64,000 bases of DNA from Piscicola geometra (GCA_943735955.1 OX030970.1:5748124-5812123); one strand, 5' to 3'. Counted from the first letter of the stretch, positions 10,640-23,070 are shown. The notes: generated by a model not told the origin, from the sequence alone. Program-made: numbers and translations.

Positions 10640-13430
10640 TAGTAGTAGTAGTAGTCTTTATAGTGCCTTTGTCTAAACACTTCAAATCTTTTTCTTCATC
10701 TTCCCCTTTCTCTCCTCTCCCTCTGTCTCCAGATTGCTCCCACACTTCTCAGCACCACTTCTTCCATCCTCCGATCCTCTTCCTGGTAACCAAGGACCCC
10801 TTCCATCGGGTCCTGTTTTCCACGCTCCCTTCTCCAAACCGTCAGCCATTCTTCTCTCCACTCTTCATACAACCCACACTCTAGCAAAACGTGCCTCTCA
10901 TTCTCTTCCTCCCCACAAACACACTTCCTATCCTCCTTCTCATACTTCCAGCGCACAATTTCATTATTCCTTACCGTCAAGCTATTTTCCCTACACATCA
11001 TCCTAACTTTCGCTCCATCTGAACCATCTACATATTTTTCCAACTTCCTGCTTTCTGACTTCTCCTCACGGTATCTTCTCAATCTTTCACTTTTCTGTAT
11101 CTTATTCCCCCATTCCTCTCTTCCCTTTTGTTGGATCCTCTTCACCAGCTCCCTTTCCCCCATCCCTCCGATCTCTCTTTCTGAAACGCCCATCATAAAC
11201 ACTCTTGCTCGTGCGCCTTTTCCTCCACGTACCATTCTGCTCATAACCTCCACATCCAATTTTTTTCCTAAGTTGGCTACACCTCTCCACCATTTAGATT
11301 TCTTACCTATCTCCTCTACACATGCTCTACCTACTCTTCCTACTATATCTTTCCCCTCTAATGTCCTAATCACAAAGTCTGTCATGACCTTAGCCTCTCT
11401 TTCCCAGAATGTATTCCAGGCTGTTTCACCATGTACTACGACATTTCTCACGCTAGTCTCTACCCCCCATATCCATCTCCCAAACTTAGTCTGCAAAACC
11501 TCTAACTTCTTTCTCTCCTTAGCTGACCAACCAACTGCTGCAACCCCATACATTATCTTTCCTACAACCAAGCTTTTCCATGCCTCCCTGCCCATGATAA
11601 AACGACTTCCCGATCTTTTTGCTCTATATTTTACTATGCCGGTTAGGCTTCCAACGTTTCTCATCATTTCACCAAATTGATAAATCCCCCCTTTTTCCCC
11701 CCTTTAAGCTTTAATCCTAAATACCTTACCTCATCACATTTTCTTATGGTCCTACCTCCAATTACCCATTCTTGACATCCTTCCATACCTGTATTACCAA
11801 CCAGTTCCACAACTTTAGATTTCTCTTCATTCAGTTTCATTCCATATTCCTCTAACACCTTCAGTACATCCTCTAACACTATTCTCATATTATCTTCATT
11901 TTCCGCCGTCACTAGGATGTCGTCAGCATAAAGCATTCCTCCAAACCTCCACTCTTTCCTACTATCTTCCCTACCCATTTGATTGTGTACTTTCATCACT
12001 ACCCCGGCTCGATGGTTATCCAGGACCGCTGCCACACCCCTACTGTATAGATTGAAGAGGATTGGAGATAAAGGACAACCCTGTCTAACTCCACTTGTGC
12101 ACGTAACCCATTCTGTCTCCAAGTCCCCCAACACAAATCTCACTCTGTTATTTTCATACACCTCCCTCAACACCCTTAAAATTCTTCCACCCATTCCCAT
12201 TTTCTCTAACACTTCAAACAATTTACCTCTGTTCACCCTATCATATGCCTTTTCTAAGTCTAAGCCCGCTACCAATAGTCTTTCACCTCTTGCCTTTGCA
12301 ATTTCAACAACCCGCCCTAACATATAGAGGTTATCATCCCCACGCCTCCTTCTTCTAAACCCTCCCTGTGTTTCATTAATTATACAATTACTTTCTGCCC
12401 ATCTCTCCACTCGTTCTCCCAAAATAAAGTTGCTACCGGTCGATAATTCTTAATTTTCCGTCTCTCCCCTCCTTTATGAATTAGGACGACCCGACTATAC
12501 CTCCAACTTTTCGGTACCTCACCTCCTTCTAATATATTATTAAACCAATTTCTCACCTCTTCTCTTCCTCTACATTTCAACGACTTCAACAACTCCCCAG
12601 TTACCCCCTCTTCATCCGCTGCTTTTCCAAGTTAAAGTTTTTTCAGTGCCCGTTCAAATTCATTCTTACTGATGCTTCCTTCATCCTCCATTTAGATACT
12701 TTCTTTTTCGATGTTCATCGTGGCTTCTCCCTCCGTATTTAGAAACGTTCCCCATGTGTCGAGTATGCACTCTCCCATCTCCTCTTTTCCTTTCCAAACA
12801 CCACCCTCTTCATCCACCAGATCCTCTACCTCCATTAATTTTTTCCCTTTCCCCATAAACTTATTCAACTCTCTGAACATATTTCTCTTTTTTTCATTCC
12901 CTCTTCCCATGCATTCCATTCTTCTTCTATTCCACTCTGCTATTTTCTTCGAAACCATTTCACTCGCTATCTGTTTTCGAAAGAGGTATTGTTCCCAAGC
13001 TTCTTTCGTCTTTGCTGCTCCTCTTCCAAGTTGCTTTTCTCTTCGCCTATGCTCCCTACTCCATTCTTTCCTTCTCTTCACGGCTTCTTCCACCTCCACA
13101 TCCCACCAATCTATGTGATGGTGTCTTGGTTTCTCCACTTCGAATCTTCTTGCTACTCTTCTAATCAACTCTTCTATATTCTCCCCTTTGTTTTTATTTA
13201 TTTCTGTTTCAACCTCCCCGCCCCAGAGTTCTAAACTCTCTTCCTTAATGATCTTTTTCTTCTTCTTTTTTTTCTTTGATCTTTATTCTTGTGCCACTTC
13301 ATCTTTACCGCCACCATACAATGATCACTTTCCACTACATCCCCAAGCTCACCAACCCACCCTTCTACCACTTCTTCCTTTCCTTTATCGTTTGTTAGTA
13401 CCAAGTCTAACCCAAACTCTTTCTTGCCAC
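10640..13430 (-). mobile_element. LINE family E inserted in hAT-1
   Basis: Minus-strand non-LTR retrotransposon, 5'-truncated and frame-broken. In order it encodes a basic segment (13168-12692), ..SRVVLIHKGGERRKIKNYRP (to 12380), a palm domain with LLVAGLDLEKAYDRVNR, GVRQGCPLSPILFNLYS and MLYADDIL (12422-11664), and a C-terminal region (11667-10696) ending in CVCGEEENERHVLLEC, a Cys-Cys-His-Cys knuckle. The YADD catalytic motif is intact. The 3' end is a short (ACT)n run at 10639-10651. Comparison with the empty site in the sister hAT copy (near 44020) shows the insertion lies between CTGAGAA and ACTAGAC. A second fragment is at 58738-59275. Confidence 0.88.
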
Positions 13431-13696
13431 CACTAGACTTAACTACACTTTTAAATCTTTACACTTTTTATATGTAACTTTTTAAAGCCATGACACAGTA
13501 TATAAAAAACAAATCAGATAGACAAAATAACTCTCGAGCTTTCAGAATTATCCAACTTTCATGGAAAGGATGCTGAAACTGTGTAAAGACAGCTCAAAAT
13601 CACATCAACACATCAAGTTTACGTGCATATCAGTCTGATCTAATTGCATGTATCGAACTGCAAGAATTCATTTGAGCAACAAGCCTTCAGCCCGAG

Positions 13697-13879
13697 TTGC
13701 ATTATATGCTCGATGTTGTTCTGAGTCTGCCAGTTACTTCATCAGATGCAGAAAGAGCATTTTCTAAACTTTGGCTTATTAAAATTCATCTTAAGACGAC
13801 TGTATCTGCATGTCGTTTGCAAAGCTTGTTTGAGCATATCTGCTACCAAAACCGCTACTGCACTTCTTCCAGTAAATGA
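13697..13879 (+). pseudogene. hAT transposase dimerisation domain remnant
   Basis: Encodes MLDVVLSLPVTSSDAERAFS and KLWLIKIHLKTT, the S(S/A)(x)AER(A/S)FS(K)L core of the hAT C-terminal dimerisation domain. Upstream codons are degenerate and there is no DDE core. The same region, inverted, is at 43531-43782 in the sister element. Confidence 0.8.
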
Positions 13880-15229
13880 AATGGTGAAAAGATTTTCACA
13901 AACTGATCGAAAAATTATTTTGTAACTGAGAACACATCAAAATATAGTTGAAACTAAATATTTGAAAAAAATTATAGACTGTTTAGGATCTCATATCAAA
14001 CTTATTTTTTTACTTTTTACCTTAGTTTAAAAAATGATGACGTAACTTTAAGAATACTATGCAACTTAGTTTGTAGTCTTTCTTTTGTATCATTAATAAA
14101 CTATCTAAACTCTTTATCAACTATAGTAGTTTTTATTTAGCCCATTGACCGCCGCTACCCGAGAAAAAAAGTTAAAATGAATTTTACATTTAGACTTGCA
14201 TTATATGGTTATGAGAATAACTCAAGAAAAATTGAAAACAATTATTTCATAAGTTTTAATGGGGCAAAATGTTGCGAAAACGCAACATGAGCGGGAAGTG
14301 TGACATACTTATGTACAGTAAGAAATCATAAATAAATTGATTCAAACCACATTTATTAAATAGAAATAAATTTCAATTGCAAATAGTTCGATAAAATTCA
14401 GACTTCTAATTGTTTTATTTGTTATAATATTAATAATAATTATTTTAATTAGAACAAAGCAAATTATTTGAAGTGAATTACAACAGCACACTCACAAACT
14501 GTCGTGCTGTTTCAAAGACGACACTGACGACGAATGTTATCTTTATATTAATTTTTTATTCAACCTATTGGAGGTTAAAAAATTATATTCTTTTCAATAA
14601 AAGCTTCAAGTGTGAAGCATTTGCGGTTTGGAATTTTTATCGAAATATAAAAATCAACATTCATCTACAAAATTAAACTTTTATTTTTAATTTTATAAAT
14701 TTCATAATACATTAACATTGAAATAATAGTTTTTTTTAATTATAATGACTAGACTTATTAAAAATTATATGAAATCATATTATGTCAAAGTTGCGAAAAC
14801 GCACCATTGATTTTTGAAAGCATTGAAAACGTTTTACAAGTTATTTTGAATATTTAAAAAAATAATTCAAGTATTAACTATCTTTTCACACTGAAATTAA
14901 GACTAAATTTGTATAAATATACTAAAAATCGAACGAAAAAATTGAACAATTATCTTAGCGACAAAAGATTGTTTTGAGAAATTTTAAATGTGAACAGGAT
15001 ATAAAAGACTATAAATAATAAAATTAAAAAAGTTGAAATTTAATTTATAAAATTAAATTTTAAAATTTATTGTACAAAATATGTGGAAAAAAACTCGGTA
15101 TAAAAACAGCAGAAAAATATAAAAATTGATGTTGCAAAACGCAACAGCTGCGGTAAATGGATTAAACAATAATTTTTTTTTATACTAAAGTTGAGCCCTT
15201 CCCAGCATTTTTTGCTGGTTGCGCCCCTG

Positions 15230-15237
15230 ATTATTGG
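15230..15237. repeat. hAT target-site duplication (right)
   Basis: ATTATTGG immediately outside the right terminal repeat, identical to 10402-10409. Confidence 0.9.
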
Positions 15238-15749
15238 GAAATAATAGTTCATTATAGGTGTTTTAAAAAATGTTTATATTATATAAAAAAATAGGTTGGG
15301 TTTGAATCTAATTTAATTTTTATTTACTCTTTAATAGATAAATTGAACTTTTCAAGTTATCGGAATTAAACTTTTTTAACCTATATTATTGTTTTGCGGT
15401 ACAGAAAATATTTGAATACATTTTATGGAAAGAGATTCTTCATTTTAAAAGTTGCATTTCATCAAGATTTGCAGCAGAACTTCTAGGCGGTAAAAAATTG
15501 AGCATAGTTCCTGCAATTTGTCACCTTACAATGTAAGGTTTACACAAGAACAATGCATTTTAGAAGGTAATCCAGCTTATGTCATCCGCAGAGAAAGATG
15601 GATGTCAATAACCCATGGTTAAAAACTTCCATATCATTAGACCCCCAATTTTAAAATGTAAAAATTTTTTGAAAAAATGAAAGAGAACTAACAAGAAAAC
15701 AGGGGAAAAATTTTTTATAAAATAGGAAAATCCTCAAAACAATACAAAA
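15238..15749. other. AT-rich spacer
   Basis: No gene or recognised repeat between the hAT right end and the LINE 5' truncation point. Confidence 0.4.
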
Positions 15750-18490
15750 ATGAACGTAGAATATAAAGAAAATATATTTGTAAAAATAACAATGAAGAAT
15801 AATGTTAAAATTCTTATTGGATGTATTTATCGGAGTCCATCATCAAATGATATTAACTTAGACAATTTAGTTAATTTATTTTACGAAATTAATAATATGG
15901 AAAAAAAACAATAATTTACGCATATAATAATTACTGGAGATTTTAACTTACCCGGGATAAATTGGTGTAATATGATAAGTAAAGATAAATTAAGTGAAAA
16001 GTTTGTGGAATGCATTAGAGATTGTTTTCTGGAACAAGTAGTTGATAAACCAACGAGATACCGAATCAAGCAAGAGCCATCTTTACTAGACCTAATAATA
16101 ACTAATGAACGTAACAATATAGATAATCTTAAGTTTCTTGACCCTTTGGGAAAAAGCGACCATATTGTTATGTCTTTTGAACTACTTTGTCAAACGCAAA
16201 TCATTAAATCTAATGTGATAGTTAAATTATAAAAAGGCTAATTTTGAAAAAATAAAACAAGAGATGAATATCGATTGGGATGTATTAATGGAAAATATAG
16301 ATACAAACGATCAGTTTGAATTATTTATGAATAAACTAAATAATGTCATAAATATAAATATAAATACACCAATAAAGACAAACAAAGAGAGATTATACAA
16401 AACCCCACTGAGTAAAGATACAAGAAAATTTTTGAGAAAAAAACATAGACAATGGGAGTGTTATATAAAGGAAAGAAGCAATAAAAATTATGAACTTTAC
16501 AAAATAGCAAGAAACAAAGCAAAAAAAGCAATGATAATAGAACGGAAACAACAGGAGCGTCAAATTGCGTTATGTTCAAAATCTAATCCTAAAAAATTTT
16601 GGGCATTTATAAATTCCAAAAGAAAAACTCGGAGTGGCATATCCGAGCTGCACCTAATAGGATGTGACGGATCGATGACCATTGCGACAACTGATTTGGA
16701 AAAGGCAGAGTGTCTCAATAATTTCTTTAAAAGTGTATTTACAGAGGAAAGTAATGAAAATTTTAACAGAATAGATAATATAACATTTAAAGAAAGATCT
16801 AATGATGGAGATGTCACAAGGGATGAAGTTTATAACTTATTAAAAGAAATAAATGTAACAAAAGCCCCAGGTCCAGATGGTGTTCATCCCATAGTATTAT
16901 CAAAATTAATAAATATAATACATACACCCTTATGTAACATTTTTAATAGCTCATTAAATAGCGGTATAATACCAGGAGATTGGAAAAAAGGGGAAATAAT
17001 ACCGATATTTAAAAAAGGAGATAAAAAAGAGGTATCAAATTATAGGCCAGTTAGTTTAACTAGTATAACCTGTAAAATAATGGAAAAAGTAATAAGAAAA
17101 AGAATAGAACAACATATGAATTTAAATGATTTATTTAGCAAAAGACAATATGGTTTTATTGGAGGACGGTCGACTTCATTACAACTACTAATGGTAATGG
17201 ATAATTGGACTAGTATTTTAGACAAAGGAGGGGTAATCGATGTTATTTACACTGATTTTATGAAAGCATTTGATAAGGTACCGCATAAAAAATTAATATA
17301 TAAATTAGAAAATTATGGAATTGGTTATAAAACATGCAGGTGGATAAGTAATTTTCTAAATGATAGGGTACAGAGGGTTAATGTTAATGGTGTTAAATCA
17401 CAATGGGTAAAAGTAAAAAGTGGCATTCCCCAAGGATCAGTCTTGGGTCCATTATTATTTGTTTTATTTATCAACGATCTGCCAGAGAGAGTGAGTTCAA
17501 ATATATTTATGTACGCTGATGATTGTAAAATATATCAACAAATTAATGAAATAAAGGACCAAACAAAGCTACAAGAAGATATAAACAAAGTAGTGGAATG
17601 GAGTGTACAATGGGACCTGAGACTTCATCCGCATAAATGTAAACTATTGCAGTTATACAGAAATAAAAAGGAAGAAAGAGTTTATTCTATGCAGGATTAT
17701 GAAGGAAGTCAGGTAGTTTTGGAAAGTATAGAGTATGAAAAAGACCTTGGTGTAATTATAGACAAGAATTTAAAATTCCATATACACATACAAAAACAAG
17801 TAAATAAAGCTAACCAATTATTAGGGCTAATAAGAAGAACGTTTAAATTTATTGATATAAAAACATTTAGATTATTATTCAAAGGTATAGTTAGGCCCCA
17901 TCTAGAATATCTTAGCAGTGTGTGGAGTCCTTCGTTGAAGAATCAGATTGATTGCATAGAAGGTGTACAAAGAAGGGCTACAAAAATGCTACCTGGACTA
18001 GGAGACAAGACGTACAACGATAGACTTAAAGTAATTAAGTTACCAACATTAAAATACCGAAGACTTCGAGGGGACATGATCGAAACCTATAAAATACTTA
18101 ATAATAAATATGATAGTAAAATAACGGAGGATATTTTCACACTTAATACAAGGCAATCAAGAGGTAATTCACTACAATTATCCAAAAAACAGTGCCAAAA
18201 GAATACAAGAAATTTTTTTTATACTCATAGAGTGGTAACAGTCTGGAATAGCTTGCCTGATGAGATCGTAAAAGCTGAAAATACAGATAAATTTAAAAGA
18301 AAATTAGATAAATACTGGGAAAACCATCCCATGATGTACAACTATAAGTGCGACTATGACATAATAGTAAAAAATAATTCAAATACATAAACATAAATAT
18401 ATATTTATTTATTATTATTATTTTTATAACCATTATAGAGGTCAAAAGATCTGCGTGGTTTTAACTCCCTAAACTAAACTAAACTAAACT
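15750..18490 (+). mobile_element. CR1-like LINE (family A), 5'-truncated
   Basis: Begins inside the endonuclease domain: ILIGCIYRSPSS, ITGDFNLPGINW, LLDLIITN and GKSDHIVMSF are the late motifs of an APE-type LINE endonuclease. A stop sits near 15912. Two bases are missing near 16216 compared with the sister copy at about 29877, separating this frame from the reverse transcriptase frame at 16264. The 3' untranslated region holds AGGTCAAAAGATCTGCGTGG and ends in (CTAAA)n near 18490. Other copies are at 1-545, 6525-6830 (minus) and 26985-32102. Confidence 0.93.
16264..18390 (+). CDS. LINE reverse transcriptase, 708 codons uninterrupted
   Basis: Residues 1-190 form a basic linker (RKFLRKKHRQWECYIKERS). 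The reverse transcriptase follows: KAPGPDGVHP near residue 200, IPIFKKGDKKEVSNYRPVSL near 243, QYGFIGGRST, motif A VIYTDFMKAFDKVPH near 330, motif [14 protein letters not shown] near 387 and motif [10 protein letters not shown] near 417. The thumb reads KDLGVIID and RPHLEY. The C-terminus is [19 protein letters not shown], a typical CR1/L2 ending. Both catalytic aspartate motifs are present, so the domain could fold. The start Met is internal to the ancestral protein, because the endonuclease frame is separated by a 2-bp deletion. It would copy LINE RNA at a nicked target, but this copy is probably inactive. Confidence 0.9.
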   Translation: MNIDWDVLMENIDTNDQFELFMNKLNNVINININTPIKTNKERLYKTPLSKDTRKFLRKKHRQWECYIKERSNKNYELYKIARNKAKKAMIIERKQQERQIALCSKSNPKKFWAFINSKRKTRSGISELHLIGCDGSMTIATTDLEKAECLNNFFKSVFTEESNENFNRIDNITFKERSNDGDVTRDEVYNLLKEINVTKAPGPDGVHPIVLSKLINIIHTPLCNIFNSSLNSGIIPGDWKKGEIIPIFKKGDKKEVSNYRPVSLTSITCKIMEKVIRKRIEQHMNLNDLFSKRQYGFIGGRSTSLQLLMVMDNWTSILDKGGVIDVIYTDFMKAFDKVPHKKLIYKLENYGIGYKTCRWISNFLNDRVQRVNVNGVKSQWVKVKSGIPQGSVLGPLLFVLFINDLPERVSSNIFMYADDCKIYQQINEIKDQTKLQEDINKVVEWSVQWDLRLHPHKCKLLQLYRNKKEERVYSMQDYEGSQVVLESIEYEKDLGVIIDKNLKFHIHIQKQVNKANQLLGLIRRTFKFIDIKTFRLLFKGIVRPHLEYLSSVWSPSLKNQIDCIEGVQRRATKMLPGLGDKTYNDRLKVIKLPTLKYRRLRGDMIETYKILNNKYDSKITEDIFTLNTRQSRGNSLQLSKKQCQKNTRNFFYTHRVVTVWNSLPDEIVKAENTDKFKRKLDKYWENHPMMYNYKCDYDIIVKNNSNT

Positions 18491-18739
18491 TGACCAAAAA
18501 AACGGAGGAAAACAAATGTAGCTTTAGATTCGGAAGATGAAGATACATCAATTTTTACTTTATTAATCATTCAACGTTATAGAAGGGAATTTGAGGTAGG
18601 CTTAGAAAATTGTCTTCTTGTTTCGTGGCATCAACATAAAGCAGCATATCCGACTCTTGCGAAACCGGATCAAATTAGATGCGTTAAATTTACCTTTTAG
18701 ATAAATCATGCCTTTGTTCATTATTTTATATATTATACT

Positions 18740-19960
18740 TTTGACCTAGTTCCAAGGTTGTCATAGCCAAGGGGTGGCAGTGGGGATAAGCTTATAAAGT
18801 GCTCCTTTACGGCGTGCGTCTCTGTACCGCCTCTGACAACTAAGTCCAACTCCTGGCCTGCTCGCGAAGAAGGGGTGAAGGCGGGTCACTGGCGCCCTAA
18901 AACCAGTCGCTTTGGGCAGATGGGGCTCGTCAGCCCGGGAAGGCAACCCATCTAGGAGAAGGAAAACTCTGACTACCAACCGCTGCTGCCTTGCAGGCTA
19001 TCCATTCATGGAAAAGGCTTTGGGAGTCAACCCCGAGGAAAATCAGGAGTCGGAGTCCCTAAGGCGGTGGATTGTCATCTATGATGTCCTTCCGGCAACT
19101 CCTGCAGCCAAGTCGGCTCTAAGCGTGGTGCTTGCACCCCCTTGGTTCTAGTCGACAAAGCCGAGAGGGGGGTCCTGTTGTTTGGGCAGCACAAGACCTC
19201 CACACGCTTTGCCCAGGCTAGCGCCCTGGAGATGTTCACTCCAGTCTTGCTTTACGGCGAGAGCACAAACAAGAAGACAGCAGTTTACGGGTTATAAGTC
19301 CCTGCTCAATTGGCGTAGAGCTGGACGCCACGGGTTGTCTTCAATGGTGGGAGGAACCCTCGCAGTCCCATGGTAACTACCGCCCGTCCTAAGCCGGGCA
19401 GCCCCCGGGCAATAAGGTGTTACCCGTCACGGCCTGCCTGTTTCAGTGGGTGCCTGGAGCTTAGAGCACAGCTCAACAAGCAGGCCGTTATCTTCACGCA
19501 CCAAACAACTACAATTACAAAAAGATGGAGATTCCAGCTCTCTGTATCGCAAGCTGGAACGTACGTACTTTGCTCACTAGACTGAGTGATGACCTTCGTG
19601 AGATTGAAGACCTTCGCAACTACGCTTCAAAGACGCGACCTCAAACTTAAGGGTATCGATCCTGGCAGATGGGAAAAGCTAGCCGATGACCGTAGGGGCT
19701 GGCGCCAGACTGTCCACAAAAGCATCAAAAAGGGCGAGGAAGAACGCAGGCAACATCTGGAATCCCGAAGGCAAAGAAGAAAAATGAGGCAGCAGAATCA
19801 GGCTCTCGATCCTCCATCCGACTTCACCTGCAGCCGCTGCAGCAGAGACTGTCGATCCAGGATCGGTCTGCTGAGCCACTCTAGAAGCTGCCGTCAAAGA
19901 ACACATTAGAGCGATATCATCATCTCACGAGATGGTTGAATGCCAACAACAAAATACTTT
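18740..19960 (+). mobile_element. RTE-like LINE (family C), internally deleted
   Basis: GC-richer than its surroundings. The first 840 bp are a non-coding leader. At about 19525 a frame opens with IPALCIASWNVRTLL, the start of an APE-type endonuclease (WNVRTL). Near 19615 it passes directly into the extreme C-terminus of the same protein family: LKGIDPGRWEKLADDRRGW, then a basic stretch and CSRCSRDCRSRIGLLSHSRS, a zinc-finger-like tail. The missing part is nearly all endonuclease plus the whole reverse transcriptase. The joint falls at CGCAACTACGCTT, a sequence shared with 26036-26048 of the longer copy. Both element ends are kept, so this could be a non-autonomous derivative. Confidence 0.8.
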
Positions 19961-19969
19961 GACCTATTC

Positions 19970-21070
19970 GTCATCAATTAATTTTATGTTTTCCACTTAA
20001 CTGGCTGCCATACAACTCCACACCATATCAGTTCCACCAGTTGCTTATAGAATTTTATATTTAAATAATTTTTTTCCCATTTCTCAAGACAAGAACTTCA
20101 ATCCGATCCATTTTGCACTGGTATTGATAAGAATATCAAAGACATTGCATTAAACATTCAAAGACCCGCTGCATACTAGAAATGACCGATGCATGCTCGC
20201 TCTCAACAGTTCAAAAATAAAATTCGTCTAGCCCTTGAAGGTTTATTCTTTCCCTCCCTAAAAACAATTTCAATTTTTTCATCCACCTCATCCATTAACT
20301 TTCTTATAAACATAATCTTCCGATAAATTCTCACTAAAGTAAATTGAAAAAAGCCAAACCACCTCAATCACTAAACCACAACCACCATGGCAACTCTTCA
20401 GTTCAAGATTGTTTTAACATTGATAAGAATAATGCAAAGTCAGTTTTCACTAACAGGCTTCTCTGCCATTTGAATCTATATACAGATTGTCCGCGTGATT
20501 TCTTACCTCTTCTAAAATTTCTTTTGTAACATGTTTGAGTTCACTGAAGGGAGTTAAATAAACGTTCTACAGTTCTGATAGTGCAGGTAGAAATAAGTAA
20601 AATTAATGATGACGAAACCAACGTATTGATACAAATTCATAAATTGTATCAGCGATATCAATAGTACTAAGTTTGCTGAGTTCTACAAAACCTAAAATTT
20701 TTTAAAACATCAATGCTCAACTGCTCTTTTTCTGAACTATCTGCGGTTTTGCTTTCCAAAAGAACAAGCTTGTTCAAGTTTGGAGACTATATGAGCTTTT
20801 AATTTTTTCCGCAAAGAATTACCATTTCATTTTTAATAATAAGAGGCCGATATGATGCATTTATTAGTACGTTTTCAAAATATGTTGCAATTCAGTATCA
20901 CCGGCTTCAATTCGCATGAGGCATAAGTCTTTGAACTTATATATTTTTTCTATAAATGATGTGAACTGGAAAAAAAGACGCAGGAAACAATTGATGTTTT
21001 TAAAATCGTTTTCACCAAAGACTGGTCAAGTTGAATATCTAACGTAATCGCCAGCAGCATTAACTTTGCA
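19970..21070. other. AT-rich region without recognised gene
   Basis: A 61-codon frame at 20344-20529 has no recognisable motif. No tandem arrays were seen. Confidence 0.4.
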
Positions 21071-21076
21071 GATTTC

Positions 21077-22320
21077 ATGATTGTCAATCAATCAATCAAT
21101 CAATCACTAATAATTTGTATAGTGCCCTTTACTAAGCGAACAAAAGCGCTCAGCCATCACGTCCCAAACAAGTACGTCTTCAGGCCTCGACGGAAAGTTA
21201 TGAGTGACTTAGTTGAAGTTAAAGAAGAAGGTAAAGAATTCCATAAAAGAGGACCACAGTAAGAAAAAGAACGTTTAGCAAAAGAGTGTTTAACTGGAAA
21301 AGGAAAAAAACTATTAAAGGTAGATGATCTTAGACCAGATTTAGGGGGTTGTTTAATTCGATTTTTAAGATAAAATGGAGCATTACAGTTATGAATTTTA
21401 AACATATTTAGACATATTTAAAAGTCACTCTAGATCTCAAAGGTAAACAATGTAACAAACGAAGATAAGGAGGAATGTGAGAAAACTTAGGAGCACGAGC
21501 AACAAGACGAGCAGCACAGTTGAAGGTTTTATTTAGAGGAGCTAAAGTAGTATCAGGGAGACCATAGTAAAGAGAGTTGCAATCCTGGAGAGAACTAGAG
21601 AAGATACAAGAAGTTGCAAGGCAGGATCATCGAGAAAAGGAAGAAGCTGTTTAATACGGCGAATGTGTAAGTAACAAGATTTAGAGACAGATAGAATTTG
21701 AAGAGCTAAAGACAAGTTAGAATCAAAAATAAAACCAAGGCTACGAATGGAAGAGGAAGGGTTTAGAGAGAGTGAAGAGGGGGGAGGCAAAACTAAAGAA
21801 GGAAGAGATAGTAAAGACATTGATTTTATATTGAAATATATGAGTTCAAATTTGTCCGGATTAAATTTGAGAAACATAGAAGAAACCCAAGAGATTATAG
21901 ATTGAAGACAGAGAATTATTTTATTAACAGTAAGGTCAAGAGAAGAGTCAGTGAAAGATGTATAAATATAGGAGTCGTCAGCATAAATTTGACTGTTTAA
22001 AGAAGATGACGAAATAAAATTAGGAAGTTCCGAGGTATAAAGAATAAAAAGTAAGGGACCAAGGATTGAGCCCTGTGGAACACCATAAGATAAAGAAACA
22101 GAAGAAGAACGAGAAAATTCAATTGATACATAAGAAGTTCGCTCAGAAAGGTAGGATTTAAGCCAGATAAGAGCGGAACCAGAAATATTTAAGGAAGAAT
22201 CTAAAACATTTAATAAAAGAGTATGGTCGACAGTATCAAAAGCAGCTGAAAAGTCAAGGCATAAAAGAAGAGAAGAGGCATTAGAATCAGAAGCTAAAAT
22301 AAGGTCATTATAGAGTAAAT
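21077..22320 (-). mobile_element. L2-like LINE (family B2), 3' half
   Basis: The minus strand encodes LKFNPDKFELIYF, SIRSLGFIFDSNLSLALQI, SKSCYLHIRRIKQLLPFLDD and LVLSRI (21877-21542). The C-terminus follows (21405-21157): KRSFSYCGPLLWNSLPSSL, RRGLKTYLF. These are standard thumb and C-terminal motifs of CR1/L2 reverse transcriptases. Further upstream, to about 22320, the frame decays. The 3' end reads AGCGCTTTTGTTCGCTTAGT, GGGCACTATACAAAT and (TTGA)n, a tail shared with the SINE-like elements near 28 and 29 kb. Confidence 0.88.
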
Positions 22321-22329
22321 TTTGTGTTT

Positions 22330-23070
22330 AAAGATGCTCTCTACAGCATTCATGCATATTTTAAAATTTGATGAACGGCCTAACGATTTAAGATTCATAA
22401 CCACCTTTTTTCAAACTGGTTGATGGTTGTAATTATAAGTAATATTTGCTAAATAAATTCTTTACTTTTCTCGGGTACACCAGGTATGGAAAGTATATTT
22501 TCAACCCTTGATAGGTAACTCATTTTTATTATGCTATTTGTGAGTATGTACTCAAAGAAAAAAAGTTTCTAACATTTTCTTACTTATTAAAATTTTTCAC
22601 AAGTAGAAAAAAAAGGCAGCTGCCTCTTGCCCCCCCTGGATACGCGCATGGTTCTGGCATGGTATTTTTCAGTTTAAATTTTTATTAGTATTTAATAGTG
22701 AGAAACTTTTTTTTTAAATAAAAAAAATCATAATAACTTTACATTACTCACTTGTAACCTCTGCCCAAATAATTTTTCGATCTTTACAATTAAGAGAGTT
22801 GTTTTTCAAACAAAATGTCAACAAATCAAATAAATTCAGCGTGCTTTTGATTTGATTTTTTATGTGTACTTGAAGAGGCTATGGGATTAACATAATTTCA
22901 ATGATCAAAAACACTCGAATAAAAATTAGTTTGCAATTAAAGCAAAAACTGCTTAGTGCCCAAAGAATTTTTTTGACCACGGTATGCACTAAACTAATTA
23001 TAAAGTTATATAATATTTTTAATGAACGGAATAAAATAAATATGCTTGTAAAAAATATTGTTAATTTCCG
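22330..23070. other. Unassigned spacer
   Basis: AT-rich with no convincing coding frame. A GGCAGCTGCCTCTTGCCCCC segment at 22615 recalls the end of a DNA transposon, but no matching inverted end was found. Confidence 0.35.

Larger units (their letters stand above)
10410..15229 (+). mobile_element. hAT-1 element, complete ends, LINE nested inside
   Basis: The left end is CAGTGGCGCAACCAG (10410-10424) and the right end reads CTGGTTGCGCCCCTG (15215-15229), its near-perfect inverted repeat. The element is flanked on both sides by ATTATTGG (10402-10409 and 15230-15237), a perfect 8-bp target duplication as made by hAT transposases. Without the LINE at about 10640-13430 it is about 2.0 kb, nearly the length of the sister copy at 42269-44273 (2005 bp, opposite orientation). 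Only the C-terminal dimerisation part of a transposase remains (13697-13879), so both look like deletion derivatives mobilised in trans. Confidence 0.93.

Noticed and set aside
10663..13436. Plus-strand Ser/Pro/Thr/Phe-rich frames
   Set aside because: They are the antisense of the purine-rich LINE family E coding strand.
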